From Nocardia iowensis (lineage in GTDB: Bacteria; Actinomycetota; Actinomycetes; Mycobacteriales; Mycobacteriaceae): a DNA stretch of 64,000 nucleotides. Within the stretch, counting starts at the first letter, position 1. Every line of letters begins with the position of its first letter. Made by a program: the position numbers and the translations under genes. The notes beneath the pieces are model-generated. The model was given only the letters and a program-made list of their open reading frames with translations. It made no database searches and was not told the origin of the DNA. Below are positions 46,316 to 56,483 of the stretch, in pieces. The DNA lies in NCBI RefSeq assembly GCF_019222765.1, contig NZ_CP078145.1, positions 8,370,001-8,434,000 of the forward strand, read 5' to 3'.

Positions 46316-46942
46316 ATGGGTAGCGATTCGGCCGTGCGACCGCGGCAGCGAGCGCCGCACCTCGGCCCGGAACGCCGTCGCCCGCAGGTGCTCGACACCG
46401 CGCTGGCCATCGCCGTGGAACACGGCATCGCGGCGATCACCATGGCCGCCGTCGCCGAGCGCATGAACGTGACCCGCCCGGTGGTCTACGCCTGCTTCGC
46501 CGATCGCGTCGAACTGATCGAGGCGCTCATCCAGCGCGAGGAGAGCTACCTGATCGACGGCCTGCTCGAGGTGATCCAGCGCCGGAATGTGGACGCGGAC
46601 GAGACCGTCTTCATCGAAGGCTTCCGCGCACTGCTGGAGAAGGCCGCCGTTCGGCCCGACGCGTGGCGCCTGCTCTACGGCAATCCCGATCCGGCCGTTG
46701 CGGATTCGTTCGGACGTGGCCGCGCGCTCGCCGTCGAACGCTGCACCATCCTGCTGCGACCCACGTTGCGCGCCTGGGGCACCGAGGACGCGGATCGCAA
46801 GCTGCCCGTGCTGGTCGAGCAGTGGGTTTCGGCGGGCGAAGGCGCGGTACGCACCCTGCTCGCGGACACGGGCGAATGGACGCCGCAGGAGCTCGGCGCC
46901 TTCGTCGGCGCCGCGGTCTTCCGCGCCCTCCGCCACGCTTAA
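46316..46942 (+). CDS. TetR family transcriptional regulator
   Basis: 208 residues. The N-terminal HTH is ITMAAVAERMNVTRPVVYAC followed by FADRVELIEALI. The ligand domain contains the pattern GFRALLEKAAVRPDAWRLLY. ATG 46316 is used; MLVP at 46304 is a possible earlier start. It is divergent from the acyl-CoA dehydrogenase gene with 183 bases between, so control of that gene by an acyl-CoA ligand is likely. Only a short ATGC...GCAT repeat was seen near 46217-46233, so the operator remains uncertain. Confidence 0.85.
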   Translation: MGSDSAVRPRQRAPHLGPERRRPQVLDTALAIAVEHGIAAITMAAVAERMNVTRPVVYACFADRVELIEALIQREESYLIDGLLEVIQRRNVDADETVFIEGFRALLEKAAVRPDAWRLLYGNPDPAVADSFGRGRALAVERCTILLRPTLRAWGTEDADRKLPVLVEQWVSAGEGAVRTLLADTGEWTPQELGAFVGAAVFRALRHA

Positions 46943-47258
46943 CTGTCCCGCCCCTCCGGGTATTCAGGCCAGGCTCACGGAGCGCGGCAGTAGCGTCGGC
47001 GACCGGCGGTGGGAGGCGGGTGGGAGGCGGGTGGGTTAGCTGGTGCCCGGCGAGTTACCCATGTGCTTTCGAGATCAGTGGTCCGGTTTCGGCAGATCGT
47101 CAGTTACTGGGGGAATAGCTAGGCGGAATGCTGCGGGATGGGGCGATGTTCCAGCAGAATTCGCACTGTCTGGGCTGGATTCCGCCACAGTGGTCTTGCT
47201 GTCATCACTACGATGGGGGCAGTTGAACCAGGCCACAAGCCAGGCAGGAGGTGCGGTC
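46943..47258. other. 316-base gap before hmgA with G-quadruplex motif
   Basis: No gene is supported, although the hmgA frame stays open to 47043. Between 47011 and 47035 there are five GGG tracts separated by AGGC, T, AGGC and T, formed by a tandem GGGAGGCGGGTG pair. This fits a stable G-quadruplex on the plus strand. The rest should contain the hmgA promoter, but I cannot place it. Confidence 0.6.
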
Positions 47259-48455
47259 ATGGCGTTCTATCGACAAGTAGGAGCGGTGCCGCCGAAACGG
47301 CATACGCAACATCGGGACGAGCAAGGACAGCTCTACTACGAGGAGCTGATGGGCGAGGAGGGCTTTTCCGGGGATTCCTCACTGCTGTACCACCGTGGGC
47401 TGCCGCCCGCGATCGTCGACTCGACGGTGTGGGAACTGCCCGATCAGACCACTACCCCGAATCATCCACTGCGCCATCGGCATCTGCGGCTGCACGAACT
47501 GTTCCCCGATGACACGCCGGCCAGTACCGACGCGGTGACCGGGCGGCGTTTGCTGCTCGGCAACGCCGATGTGCGGATTTCCTATGTCGTCGCCAAAGGT
47601 GCGTCACCGCTGTACCGGAATGCGATCGGCGACGAGCTGGTCTACGTGGAATCCGGTGCCGCCGTGGTCGAAACGGTGTTCGGGCCACTGCCCGCCCGGC
47701 AAGGCGACCAGGTGCTCATTCCGCGCGCAACCACCCACCGCTGGCTGCCCTCGGGTCCGGAACCGTTGCGCGCGTATGTGATCGAGGCGTCCAGCCACAT
47801 CACACCGCCGAAGCGTTACCTGTCGAAGTTCGGTCAGCTGCTCGAGCATGCGCCCTACTGCGAGCGCGATCTGCACGGCCCGGCCGAGACCCTGACCGCG
47901 ACCGGCACCGACGTGGAGGTGCTCGTCAAGCACCGGCCCGGCGGCCAGATCGTCGGCACGCGGCTGGTGTACGCCACCCACCCGTTCGACGTGGTCGGCT
48001 GGGACGGCTGCCTGTATCCGATCACCTTCAATATCAGTGACTTCGAGCCGATCACCGGCCGCATCCACCAGCCGCCGCCCGTCCATCAGGCCTTCGAAGG
48101 GATCAACTTCGTGGTGTGCAATTTCGTGCCGCGCAAGGTCGACTATCACCCGCTGTCGATTCCGGTGCCGTACTACCACTCCAATGTGGACTCCGACGAG
48201 ATCATGTTCTATTGCGGCGGAAACTACGAGGCGCGCAAGGGATCCGGGATCGCGCAGGGCTCGGTATCGGTGCACCCGGGCGGATACGCGCACGGCCCGC
48301 AGCCCGGCGCCTACGAGCGCAGCATCGGGCTGGACTTCTTCGACGAGCTCGCCGTCATGGTCGACACCTTCCGGCCGCTGGAACTCGGCGAGGGGGCACT
48401 CGCCTGCGAGGACCCGGCCTACGCCTGGACCTGGTCCGGACGGGGGCCCGCGTGA
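47259..48455 (+). CDS. hmgA: Homogentisate 1,2-dioxygenase
   Basis: 398 residues. It opens the ring of homogentisate to maleylacetoacetate in tyrosine and phenylalanine breakdown. The iron ligands are seen in PPPVHQAFEGINFV (His and Glu) and VSVHPGGYAHGPQPGAYE (His). Other family stretches are HFRTEX-like YHSNVDSDEIMFYCGG and DVVGWDGCLYPITFNI. ATG 47259 follows AGGAGGTGCGGTC. The fahA start overlaps its stop. No maleylacetoacetate isomerase gene is present in this operon, so isomerisation must come from elsewhere or from mycothiol/thiol-dependent enzymes. Confidence 0.94.
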   Translation: MAFYRQVGAVPPKRHTQHRDEQGQLYYEELMGEEGFSGDSSLLYHRGLPPAIVDSTVWELPDQTTTPNHPLRHRHLRLHELFPDDTPASTDAVTGRRLLLGNADVRISYVVAKGASPLYRNAIGDELVYVESGAAVVETVFGPLPARQGDQVLIPRATTHRWLPSGPEPLRAYVIEASSHITPPKRYLSKFGQLLEHAPYCERDLHGPAETLTATGTDVEVLVKHRPGGQIVGTRLVYATHPFDVVGWDGCLYPITFNISDFEPITGRIHQPPPVHQAFEGINFVVCNFVPRKVDYHPLSIPVPYYHSNVDSDEIMFYCGGNYEARKGSGIAQGSVSVHPGGYAHGPQPGAYERSIGLDFFDELAVMVDTFRPLELGEGALACEDPAYAWTWSGRGPA

Positions 48456-49633
48456 AGACTCGCGTCGAGGTACCGAACGATTCCCTGTTCGGCACGGACA
48501 ACCTGCCCTACGGGGTCTTCGCACCCGAGGGTCAGCACTACCGGGTCGGCACGCGACTGGGCGATGCCGTCATCGATCTCGCTGCGGCACTGGGCGATCC
48601 GGAGTTCGGCGAGCCGAGCTTGGCGGCGCTCATGGCGCAGGGCCCGCAACGCTGGCGCGAGGTGCGCGAACGCGTTCGCGAGTTGGTCGACAACGAGATC
48701 GACAGTGCCGCAGTACATGCGCTGACCGACGTACGGCTGGCGCTACCGGTGTCGATCGGCGACTACGTCGACTTCTACGCCAGCATCGACCACGCGACGA
48801 ACCTGGGTCGGCTGTTCCGGCCCGACAGCGAACCGCTGCTGCCGAATTGGCGGCACCTGCCGGTCGGGTACCACGGCAGGGCGGGCACCGTGGTGGTCTC
48901 CGGCACCGAGGTGGTCCGGCCCTGCGGGCAGCGTCGGACCGATTCGGGCACACCGGATTTCGGGCCCTCCCGCCGACTGGACATCGAGGCCGAACTCGGC
49001 TTCCTGGTCGGCGTCGGTTCCGAACTCGGCGACCCCGTCGAGACCGGTGAGTTCGCCGAGCGGGTATTCGGCGTCACCCTGGTCAACGACTGGTCCGCGC
49101 GCGACATCCAGGCATGGGAGTACCAGCCGCTCGGGCCCTTCCTCGGCAAGTCGTTCGCTACGTCGATCTCGCCCTGGGTCACCCCGCTGGCGGCGCTGGA
49201 ACCCGCACGGATACCGACGCCGGAGCAAACCCCGGAGCCGCTGCCCTACCTCCAGGAAAAGGAGCCGTGGGGTCTGGATATCGACCTGACGGTCGCCTGG
49301 AACGGCGAAGCGGTCTCGCATCCACCCTTCTCCCGGATGTACTGGTCGCCCGCGCAGATGCTCGCCCACCTCACCGCGAACGGAGCGGCCACCCGCACCG
49401 GCGACCTGTACGCCTCCGGCACCATCTCCGGCCCGGAACCCGATCAGCGCGGGTCGTTCATCGAACTCTCCTGGGGCGGTAGCGAACCCGTCGTGGTGAA
49501 CGGCCAGCAGCGCACCTTCCTGGAAGACGGCGACGAGGTGGTCATCACCGCGTCCGCACCGGGACCCGACGTGCGACGCATCGGCCTCGGCGAGGTCAGG
49601 GGACGCATCCGACCGGCGCGTCCGCGCGGATAA
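48452..49633 (+). CDS. fahA: Fumarylacetoacetase
   Basis: 393 residues. It hydrolyses fumarylacetoacetate to fumarate and acetoacetate, the last step of tyrosine degradation. Conserved parts are VDFYASIDHATNLGRLFRP, YHGRAGTVVVSG, DIEAELGFLVG (metal ligands), VNDWSARDIQAWEY and GPFLGKSFATSISPW. GTG 48452 overlaps the hmgA stop (GTGA). A perfect 21-bp terminator ends the operon. Confidence 0.94.
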   Translation: MKTRVEVPNDSLFGTDNLPYGVFAPEGQHYRVGTRLGDAVIDLAAALGDPEFGEPSLAALMAQGPQRWREVRERVRELVDNEIDSAAVHALTDVRLALPVSIGDYVDFYASIDHATNLGRLFRPDSEPLLPNWRHLPVGYHGRAGTVVVSGTEVVRPCGQRRTDSGTPDFGPSRRLDIEAELGFLVGVGSELGDPVETGEFAERVFGVTLVNDWSARDIQAWEYQPLGPFLGKSFATSISPWVTPLAALEPARIPTPEQTPEPLPYLQEKEPWGLDIDLTVAWNGEAVSHPPFSRMYWSPAQMLAHLTANGAATRTGDLYASGTISGPEPDQRGSFIELSWGGSEPVVVNGQQRTFLEDGDEVVITASAPGPDVRRIGLGEVRGRIRPARPRG

Positions 49634-49691
49634 CCCGACCGGTGCCGCGGGCGGCGGCGTTCGGCGAATAGCCGGGCAACCCGGCAATTGA

Positions 49692-49738
49692 AAACGACGC
49701 GAGTCGAGCCGAATTAATCGGCTCGACTCGCGTCGTTT
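49692..49738. terminator. Perfect 21-bp hairpin, bidirectional terminator
   Basis: Arms AAACGACGCGAG...CCGA and TCGG...CTCGCGTCGTTT are exact complements over 21 bases around an ATTAA loop. Terminal A and T tracts on both sides serve fahA on the plus strand and the TetR gene on the minus strand. Confidence 0.92.
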
Positions 49739-49744
49739 CGCAAT

Positions 49745-50434
49745 CTATTGCCCGGCAACAACTTTCCGGCCCGCATGAACCACGGACAGGAAGCGGTTCA
49801 GGTCCCCGATGAGCGTGTCGACCGCGTCCGGAGCGCCACCGTCGTCGTGATGGTGTAGCCAGTCCGCGACCAGTTCGAACATGCCGCCGATGGCGGCCAG
49901 CGCCAACGCGAGCCTGCCGCGCTGGACGCCCGCATCGCTGTCGGGTTCGCCCGCCCACTGCCGGTCCAGGAAGGCCGCCGCCCAGCGCCGGTTGCTGCGG
50001 CGCATCCGCTCCACCGTCGGCGAAATGCCACCCGCCTCACCGAAAGTCACCTTGGCCAGGCGTGGGTCGTCGGCGATGGCGTGCACGAACGCCTCCACCA
50101 CGGCCGCGGCGCGCTCCGGCCAGTCCAGTTCGGCGACCGCGACCGCACCGGCGATCACCCGTTGCTGGATCTGCGCGGTGAGCTGTTCCAGCAGCGCGAG
50201 GTAGCACGCTTCCTTGCTGTCGAAATGGTCGTAGAACCCCTTGGTTCCGACATAGGCGCGCTGGCAGATCTGCTCGATCGATGTGGCCGAATAGCTGTGC
50301 TCGGCAAACAGTTCGGTGGCCGCGTCGAGCAGTTGGTTGCGCCGCTGTGCGCTGCGCTGTTCGGCGTCGAGTCCACGAATCCGGCGGCGAGCCGGACCCT
50401 CGGCAGGCCGCGCGGCAGATTTGCTGCGGGTCAT
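49745..50434 (-). CDS. TetR family transcriptional regulator
   Basis: 229 residues. HTH: TSIEQICQRAYVGTKGFYDH following ATELFAEHSYSA. A basic N-terminal stretch (TRSKSAARPAEGPARRRIRG) precedes it. The C-terminal domain ends ADWLHHHDDGGAPDAVDTLI. ATG 50434 (MTRSKS) is preferred over the in-frame ATG 50458. It is divergent from the secreted lipase gene, and a 25-bp imperfect palindrome lies between, so it probably represses the lipase. Confidence 0.85.
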   Translation of the reverse strand: MTRSKSAARPAEGPARRRIRGLDAEQRSAQRRNQLLDAATELFAEHSYSATSIEQICQRAYVGTKGFYDHFDSKEACYLALLEQLTAQIQQRVIAGAVAVAELDWPERAAAVVEAFVHAIADDPRLAKVTFGEAGGISPTVERMRRSNRRWAAAFLDRQWAGEPDSDAGVQRGRLALALAAIGGMFELVADWLHHHDDGGAPDAVDTLIGDLNRFLSVVHAGRKVVAGQ

Positions 50435-50465
50435 CCTTCGACCATAGCCCGACGGCATTCAGAAA

Positions 50466-50490
50466 GAGTTCTTGTTGATAACTGGAACTC
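50466..50490. promoter_or_regulatory. Imperfect 25-bp palindrome between TetR and lipase
   Basis: GAGTTCTTGTT-GAT-AACTGGAACTC: 9 of 11 arm positions pair, with GAGTTC/GAACTC at the ends exact. Position in the divergent promoter fits a TetR operator. Confidence 0.65.
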
Positions 50491-50530
50491 ATGTTGTAAT
50501 CGCTGTCACATGATGAGGAAGGACGCATAC

Positions 50531-51934
50531 GTGTCAGTGATCAAAGGGGATCCGACCGGCCGCAACCGCCGATCGGTACGCATGGTCGCCGTACTGGTGA
50601 CGATGGCCGTCGCCATGGCCACCGTGCTGCTGACCGGCGTAGTCACTCCCACGCCGGCCGCCGCAATCCCACTCCCACACCAGGATTCGTTCTATCAACC
50701 CACCGAAGGTTTCGAAGCGACGGAGCCGGGCACCATTCTCCGCTCGCGCGAGGTTCGCCTCGCGGCGCTGACCGTGCTGCCGATCAACGTCCGTGCCTGG
50801 CAGCTGCTCTACCGCACCACCGACCTGAACGAACAACCCACCGCGGCGGTCACCACCGTCATCCTGCCCGCGCTCGCCGACCCGAACCGGTCCCGGCCGC
50901 TGGTTTCGCTGCAGTTCTACTACGACAGTGCCAATTTGGACTGCTCACCGTCGTTCGTGCTGCAGCAGGGGTCCGGGTTGGCCGGTCTCGAAGGCATCCA
51001 CTCGCAGAGCGAGTTGCTGGGGATCGCGGCCCTGATCAGCCAGGGCTGGGCGATCTCGGTGCCGGACTACGAGGGCGTCAACGGCCACCTCACGGTGCCC
51101 AAGGAGCCCGGCTACATGACCCTCGACGGCATTCGCGCCGCCGAGCGGTTCGAGCCGCTCGGCCTGGACGGTGCGAATACGCCGGTCGCGATGTGGGGCT
51201 ACTCCGGTGGCGGCATGGGTTCCGGCTGGGCGGCCGAAATGCAGCCGACCTACGCGCCGGAGCTGAACGTCAAGGGCATTGCCCTCGGCGCGCCCACGTC
51301 GGATGTCGTGTCGCTGCTGCACGTCAACGGGTCGATGTTCTCCTCCCTGATCGGCATCGGCATTTCCTCGCTACGCAAGGCCATCCCGAAGTTCAAGGAG
51401 GCGGCCGATCGGTACCTGACTCCCGAGGGCCGGGCGCTGATGGACCGGACCGAGCGCCAGTGCCTGCCGCGCAACGCGCTCACCCAGATGTTCGTCGACT
51501 ACGGGCGCATGCTGACCATCTCGATTCCCGAGTTCCTCGCGGTGCCCGAGATCAAAGAGGTCTTCGAGTCGACGGTGCTCGGACGGAACATCCCCACCGC
51601 GCCGATCTTCCTGTACCAGGGCGTCTTCGACGAGGCGGTGCCGGTGTGGACCAATGATCGGCTGAGTCAGCAGTGGTGCGCGGGTGGCGCGTCCGTCATC
51701 TACAAGCGTGACCATCTCAGCGAGCATCTGACCCTGCCCTCGCTGGGCATGGCCGACACGCTCAACTGGTTGAAATCGCGCCTGGCACCCAACGCACCGG
51801 ACCAGGTCGGCTGCCGCACCGAGAACGTGGTGTCCATGCTGGCCGATTTCAACGCGCTGCTGACCCAGATCGAGATCAACTTGAACGCCACCTTCGGCGC
51901 ACTCGGTTTCCCGATCGGCCCGCGCGAACGCTAG
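50531..51934 (+). CDS. Secretory lipase family protein
   Basis: 467 residues. The signal region VRMVAVLVTMAVAMATVLLT ends near AAAIPLPHQDSF, giving an exported enzyme. The alpha/beta-hydrolase elbow is WGYSGGGMGSG with Ser; the acid is likely in YQGVFDEAVPVW and the base in RDHLSEHL. This pattern is the secretory LIP family, active on triacylglycerols or other esters. GTG 50531 is chosen because AGGAAGGA lies 7 bases upstream; earlier ATGs at 50510 and 50513 are in frame. A T-tailed terminator follows. Control by the divergent TetR is likely. Confidence 0.88.
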   Translation: MSVIKGDPTGRNRRSVRMVAVLVTMAVAMATVLLTGVVTPTPAAAIPLPHQDSFYQPTEGFEATEPGTILRSREVRLAALTVLPINVRAWQLLYRTTDLNEQPTAAVTTVILPALADPNRSRPLVSLQFYYDSANLDCSPSFVLQQGSGLAGLEGIHSQSELLGIAALISQGWAISVPDYEGVNGHLTVPKEPGYMTLDGIRAAERFEPLGLDGANTPVAMWGYSGGGMGSGWAAEMQPTYAPELNVKGIALGAPTSDVVSLLHVNGSMFSSLIGIGISSLRKAIPKFKEAADRYLTPEGRALMDRTERQCLPRNALTQMFVDYGRMLTISIPEFLAVPEIKEVFESTVLGRNIPTAPIFLYQGVFDEAVPVWTNDRLSQQWCAGGASVIYKRDHLSEHLTLPSLGMADTLNWLKSRLAPNAPDQVGCRTENVVSMLADFNALLTQIEINLNATFGALGFPIGPRER

Positions 51935-51948
51935 TAGTCGCACCAATG

Positions 51949-51991
51949 CCTGGCCCTCGACCGGAAACACCGGTCGGGGGCCAGGTTTTTT
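51949..51991 (+). terminator. Intrinsic terminator after lipase
   Basis: CCTGGCCCTCGACCGG and CCGGTCGGGGGCCAGG pair over 16 bases with one mismatch around AAACA, followed by six T. A classical rho-independent terminator. Confidence 0.93.
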
Positions 51992-52068
51992 GTTCCGCTG
52001 CGATGAATTCCGCCCTGCCGCATCGTCTGTACAGAGACAACGCACCGACATCGGCCGGGAGGACCGCC

Positions 52069-52551
52069 ATGCAAAAGATTGTCACCAACCTCTGGTACGA
52101 CACACAGGCTGAGGAAGCCGCCGAGTTCTACTGTTCGCTGTTCGCCGACTCCAAGATCACCGACGTCCAGTACTTCAGCGAGTCGAGCGGGCGGCCGTCC
52201 GACCTGCCCATGGTCGTCGACTTCGAACTCAACGGCCAGAAGTTCACCGCCATCAACGGCGGCGGCGATTACCACTACACCCACGCCATGTCGCTGCTGG
52301 TCAACTGCGACAGCCAGGACGAGGTCGACCGGCTGTGGTCGGCGTTGCTCGCCGACGGCGGCAAGGAGATCGAGTGCGGCTGGCTGAACGACAAGTACGG
52401 CGTCCCGTGGCAGATCTGGCCGAGCGAGGCCTACGAACTGGTGACCGGCGACGACCGCGAGGCCATCAACCGCGCCATGCAGGCGATGTACGGGATGAAG
52501 AAGATCGTGCTGCAGGAGATGCGAGACGCGTACAACGGCAAGACGAAATGA
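52069..52551 (+). CDS. VOC family protein (PhnB-like)
   Basis: 160 residues. One vicinal-oxygen-chelate fold of the PhnB/3-demethylubiquinone-methyltransferase-like branch: TNLWYDTQAEEAAEFYCSLF, VVDFELNGQKFTAINGG and CGWLNDKYGVPWQIWP. The family includes many proteins of unknown activity. GGGAGG precedes ATG 52069. It stands alone between two terminators, so it forms its own unit. Confidence 0.88.
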   Translation: MQKIVTNLWYDTQAEEAAEFYCSLFADSKITDVQYFSESSGRPSDLPMVVDFELNGQKFTAINGGGDYHYTHAMSLLVNCDSQDEVDRLWSALLADGGKEIECGWLNDKYGVPWQIWPSEAYELVTGDDREAINRAMQAMYGMKKIVLQEMRDAYNGKTK

Positions 52552-52568
52552 AGTAGCGCACCCTGATG

Positions 52569-52600
52569 CGCCCGAGCTCGTCGGCGAGCTCGGGCGTTTT
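52569..52600 (+). terminator. Intrinsic terminator after VOC gene
   Basis: CGCCCGAGCTCG-TCGG-CGAGCTCGGGCG, perfect 12-bp arms, then TTTT. It separates the VOC gene from the thiC riboswitch leader. Confidence 0.93.
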
Positions 52601-52763
52601 CGCACTCCCGGACAACGCGTCCGGGTCCGCTTCCGAGGTGAAGTGCGCAGTGTCGGATCTACCGGCGGCGGGCCTGTTGTCAGCGGTGCCGACTTGGATG
52701 TTCCTCCGATCATGGGGCGGGCGGTCGGGGTCGGGAGGTAGGGTCGGGCTGGAAAATTTCACA

Positions 52764-54510
<1,747 letters not shown>

Positions 54511-54543
54511 TTCGGCGACGGGTTCGCTTGTCGATCAACGTAT

Positions 54544-54579
54544 CCGGTTCCCGCGCATCCCTCGGTGTGCGGGAACCGG
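54544..54579 (+). terminator. Terminator after thiC
   Basis: CCGGTTCCCGCGCA and TGTGCGGGAACCGG pair over 14 bases with one G-T, loop TCCCTCGG, followed by TCGTTTC. Confidence 0.85.
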
Positions 54580-54584
54580 TCGTT

Positions 54585-55451
54585 TCAATCCCTGCGCATG
54601 ATCTCGAGCAATGACTCGAGGTGGTCGGCGGGGACGACTTCCATCCAGTCGCCGGTGCCGCGGATGGTGGCGGCAATGTCGACGGTGATCCGGTTGCGCC
54701 ACCAGTAGATCGCGCGGCTGACCGGCCTCGACTCGGCTTCGCCCGCGACGAGCAGTTGGGCCAGCAGGCTGGTTCCGGCGAAGACGGTGGGGCCAGTGAT
54801 CGGATGGATCAGCAGGTGGGTGTGGCCGGGGATGACCAGCAGCGCGCCCCACGGGCCGACCACCGGATAGTCGTCCAGCCAGCGCACGTGTGCGGTGACG
54901 AAATCCGTGGCGCCGTAGAGCATTTGGATATCCACGTCGTCCATGCCGTCGATGTCGGCGGCCGTCAGGTCGAGCCTGCTCGCCGCGCGGGTGTTGTGCT
55001 CGGCGATGTCGAACAGGTCGGATTCCGTTGCGCCCCAGCCTTGCGCGTTGCTGTAAGTCACCGGGGTCATGATGTCGCCGAAGTCGATGAGCACCCGCTG
55101 CAGCAGGCCCGGCGCGACCAACCGCCGCACATCGTTGATCAGTCCCTTGGTGCGCGCCGAGCAGAGCCGGGTCCGCAACAGTGGTCGCACGGAGGCAAGC
55201 CGTGACGTATCGAGGTGGCCAGCGGCCAGATCGGCGATCTGCATCTCCAAGCGATCCCGCACCAGCGTCGACCACAGCTGCCGTGGCGCGCGAGCGACCC
55301 GACGCTCCAATCGGGTGAACGGAAGAACGATCCGCCGGGATCCTCGCCCGGTGAGCACGAACTCGCCGGCGGATTCCCCACACGCATACCCGTGCCCCAA
55401 CGCCACCTCGTTCACCAGCAACTTCAACAGACCTGACGACGACTCGCGCAT
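54585..55451 (-). CDS. Hypothetical protein, possibly DUF1444-like
   Basis: 288 residues without membrane segment or signal. Readable stretches are VLPFTRLERRVARAPRQLWS, VLIDFGDIMTPVTYSNAQGW, SDLFDIAEHNTRAA and QMLYGATDFVTAHVRWLDDY. The order and style resemble the YtpQ/DUF1444 family (a late VTxxdLxxWGxTExdLxxxAxxNT pattern), but I rate that only as possible. ATG 55451 has GGGGG upstream; the frame opens at 55526. It is divergent from the MerR/TipAS gene, and a small palindrome at 55491 lies between. Confidence 0.65.
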   Translation of the reverse strand: MRESSSGLLKLLVNEVALGHGYACGESAGEFVLTGRGSRRIVLPFTRLERRVARAPRQLWSTLVRDRLEMQIADLAAGHLDTSRLASVRPLLRTRLCSARTKGLINDVRRLVAPGLLQRVLIDFGDIMTPVTYSNAQGWGATESDLFDIAEHNTRAASRLDLTAADIDGMDDVDIQMLYGATDFVTAHVRWLDDYPVVGPWGALLVIPGHTHLLIHPITGPTVFAGTSLLAQLLVAGEAESRPVSRAIYWWRNRITVDIAATIRGTGDWMEVVPADHLESLLEIMRRD

Positions 55452-55490
55452 GATCCCCCGCTCTTCGCCGGTTCCACTACAGACAGTGTA

Positions 55491-55506
55491 TCGAACATAC
55501 GTTCGA
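55491..55506. promoter_or_regulatory. Palindrome upstream of the MerR gene
   Basis: TCGAAC-ATAC-GTTCGA, perfect 6-bp arms, 75 bases before the preferred MerR start and 40 bases before the divergent gene. MerR proteins usually bind such short dyads within the promoter spacer. Confidence 0.55.
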
Positions 55507-55580
55507 AAGTGACGGATTACTCGCACTCATCAGAGGCGAGGTCGTCGGGGCTCACCGGCCCGGCTGACAGACTGGACGGC

Positions 55581-56399
55581 GTGACTGATCGAGCCTTCGA
55601 TGACACCGAGGTAGGCGCTGGTCTCACCGTCGGTGCCGTCGCGTCGCTCGTGGGCGTCACGGTTCGGGCGCTGCATCATTGGGATGCGATCGGACTCGTC
55701 CGGCCGTCCGAGCGCACCAACGGTGGCTACCGGCTCTACACGGCCGCGGACCTGGCCCGTATCCATCGGGTGCTGGTCTACCGCGAGTTGGGTGTCCCCC
55801 TCAACGACGTCGGCGCCTTGCTGGACGCACCGGCAACCGATGCGACGGCATCGCTGCGCCGACAGCGCGACCAGCTTCGCGAGCGCGTTGCCCGGCTGCA
55901 ACAGATGGGCGACGCGCTGGATCGGCTGATCGAAGCCAGGGAGTCCGGCATTCTGTTGCCCGCCGAGGAGCAGGTGGCCATCTTCGGTCAGCACTGGCAA
56001 CCATCCTGGGTGCACGAAGCGCGCGATCGTTGGGGCGACACCACCCAGTGGGCGCAGTATGCCGAACGCGCCGCAGGCAGGACCGCCGAGGAATGGCAGC
56101 AGATCGCCGAGAGCGTCGAGGCACTCAATGCGGATCTGGCCGCGGCACATCGCACTGAAGTTGCCCCCGGTAGCGACCAGGCCAACGCACTGGCCGAGCG
56201 GCACCGCGCATCGATCAGCACCTATTTCGACTGCACCCACTCGATGCACGTCTGCCTGGGCCGGATGTACGCCACCGACCCTGGCTTCACCGCCTTCTAC
56301 AACACCGTCTCCCCCGGCCTGGCCACCTGGCTCCGCGAAATCATCGACGCCAATGCCCGTGCCAACGGCATCGCCCCCGAATCAGCCACCTGGACCTAG
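55581..56399 (+). CDS. MerR family regulator with TipAS domain
   Basis: 272 residues. The N-terminal MerR HTH is TVGAVASLVGVTVRALHHWD, IGLVRPSERTNGGYRLYTAA, followed by a dimerisation coiled coil (RRQRDQLRERVARLQQMGDA). The last ~140 residues form a TipAS-type domain that in Streptomyces TipA binds thiopeptide antibiotics. The all-helical pattern with AEEWQQIAESVEALNADLAA and FDCTHSMHVCLGRMYATDPG is readable. GTG 55581 is used; the frame starts at 55509, but that would put the palindrome at the start codon. A drug-efflux MFS gene lies just downstream on the other strand. Confidence 0.87.
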   Translation: MTDRAFDDTEVGAGLTVGAVASLVGVTVRALHHWDAIGLVRPSERTNGGYRLYTAADLARIHRVLVYRELGVPLNDVGALLDAPATDATASLRRQRDQLRERVARLQQMGDALDRLIEARESGILLPAEEQVAIFGQHWQPSWVHEARDRWGDTTQWAQYAERAAGRTAEEWQQIAESVEALNADLAAAHRTEVAPGSDQANALAERHRASISTYFDCTHSMHVCLGRMYATDPGFTAFYNTVSPGLATWLREIIDANARANGIAPESATWT

Positions 56400-56483
56400 C
56401 CCCCGGTCGGCGATGAGTGGCACATGGCTCCGACGAAGCGAGAAGCCCTCGCCACGGTGTGCCACTCGCGGTGAACACGGCGG

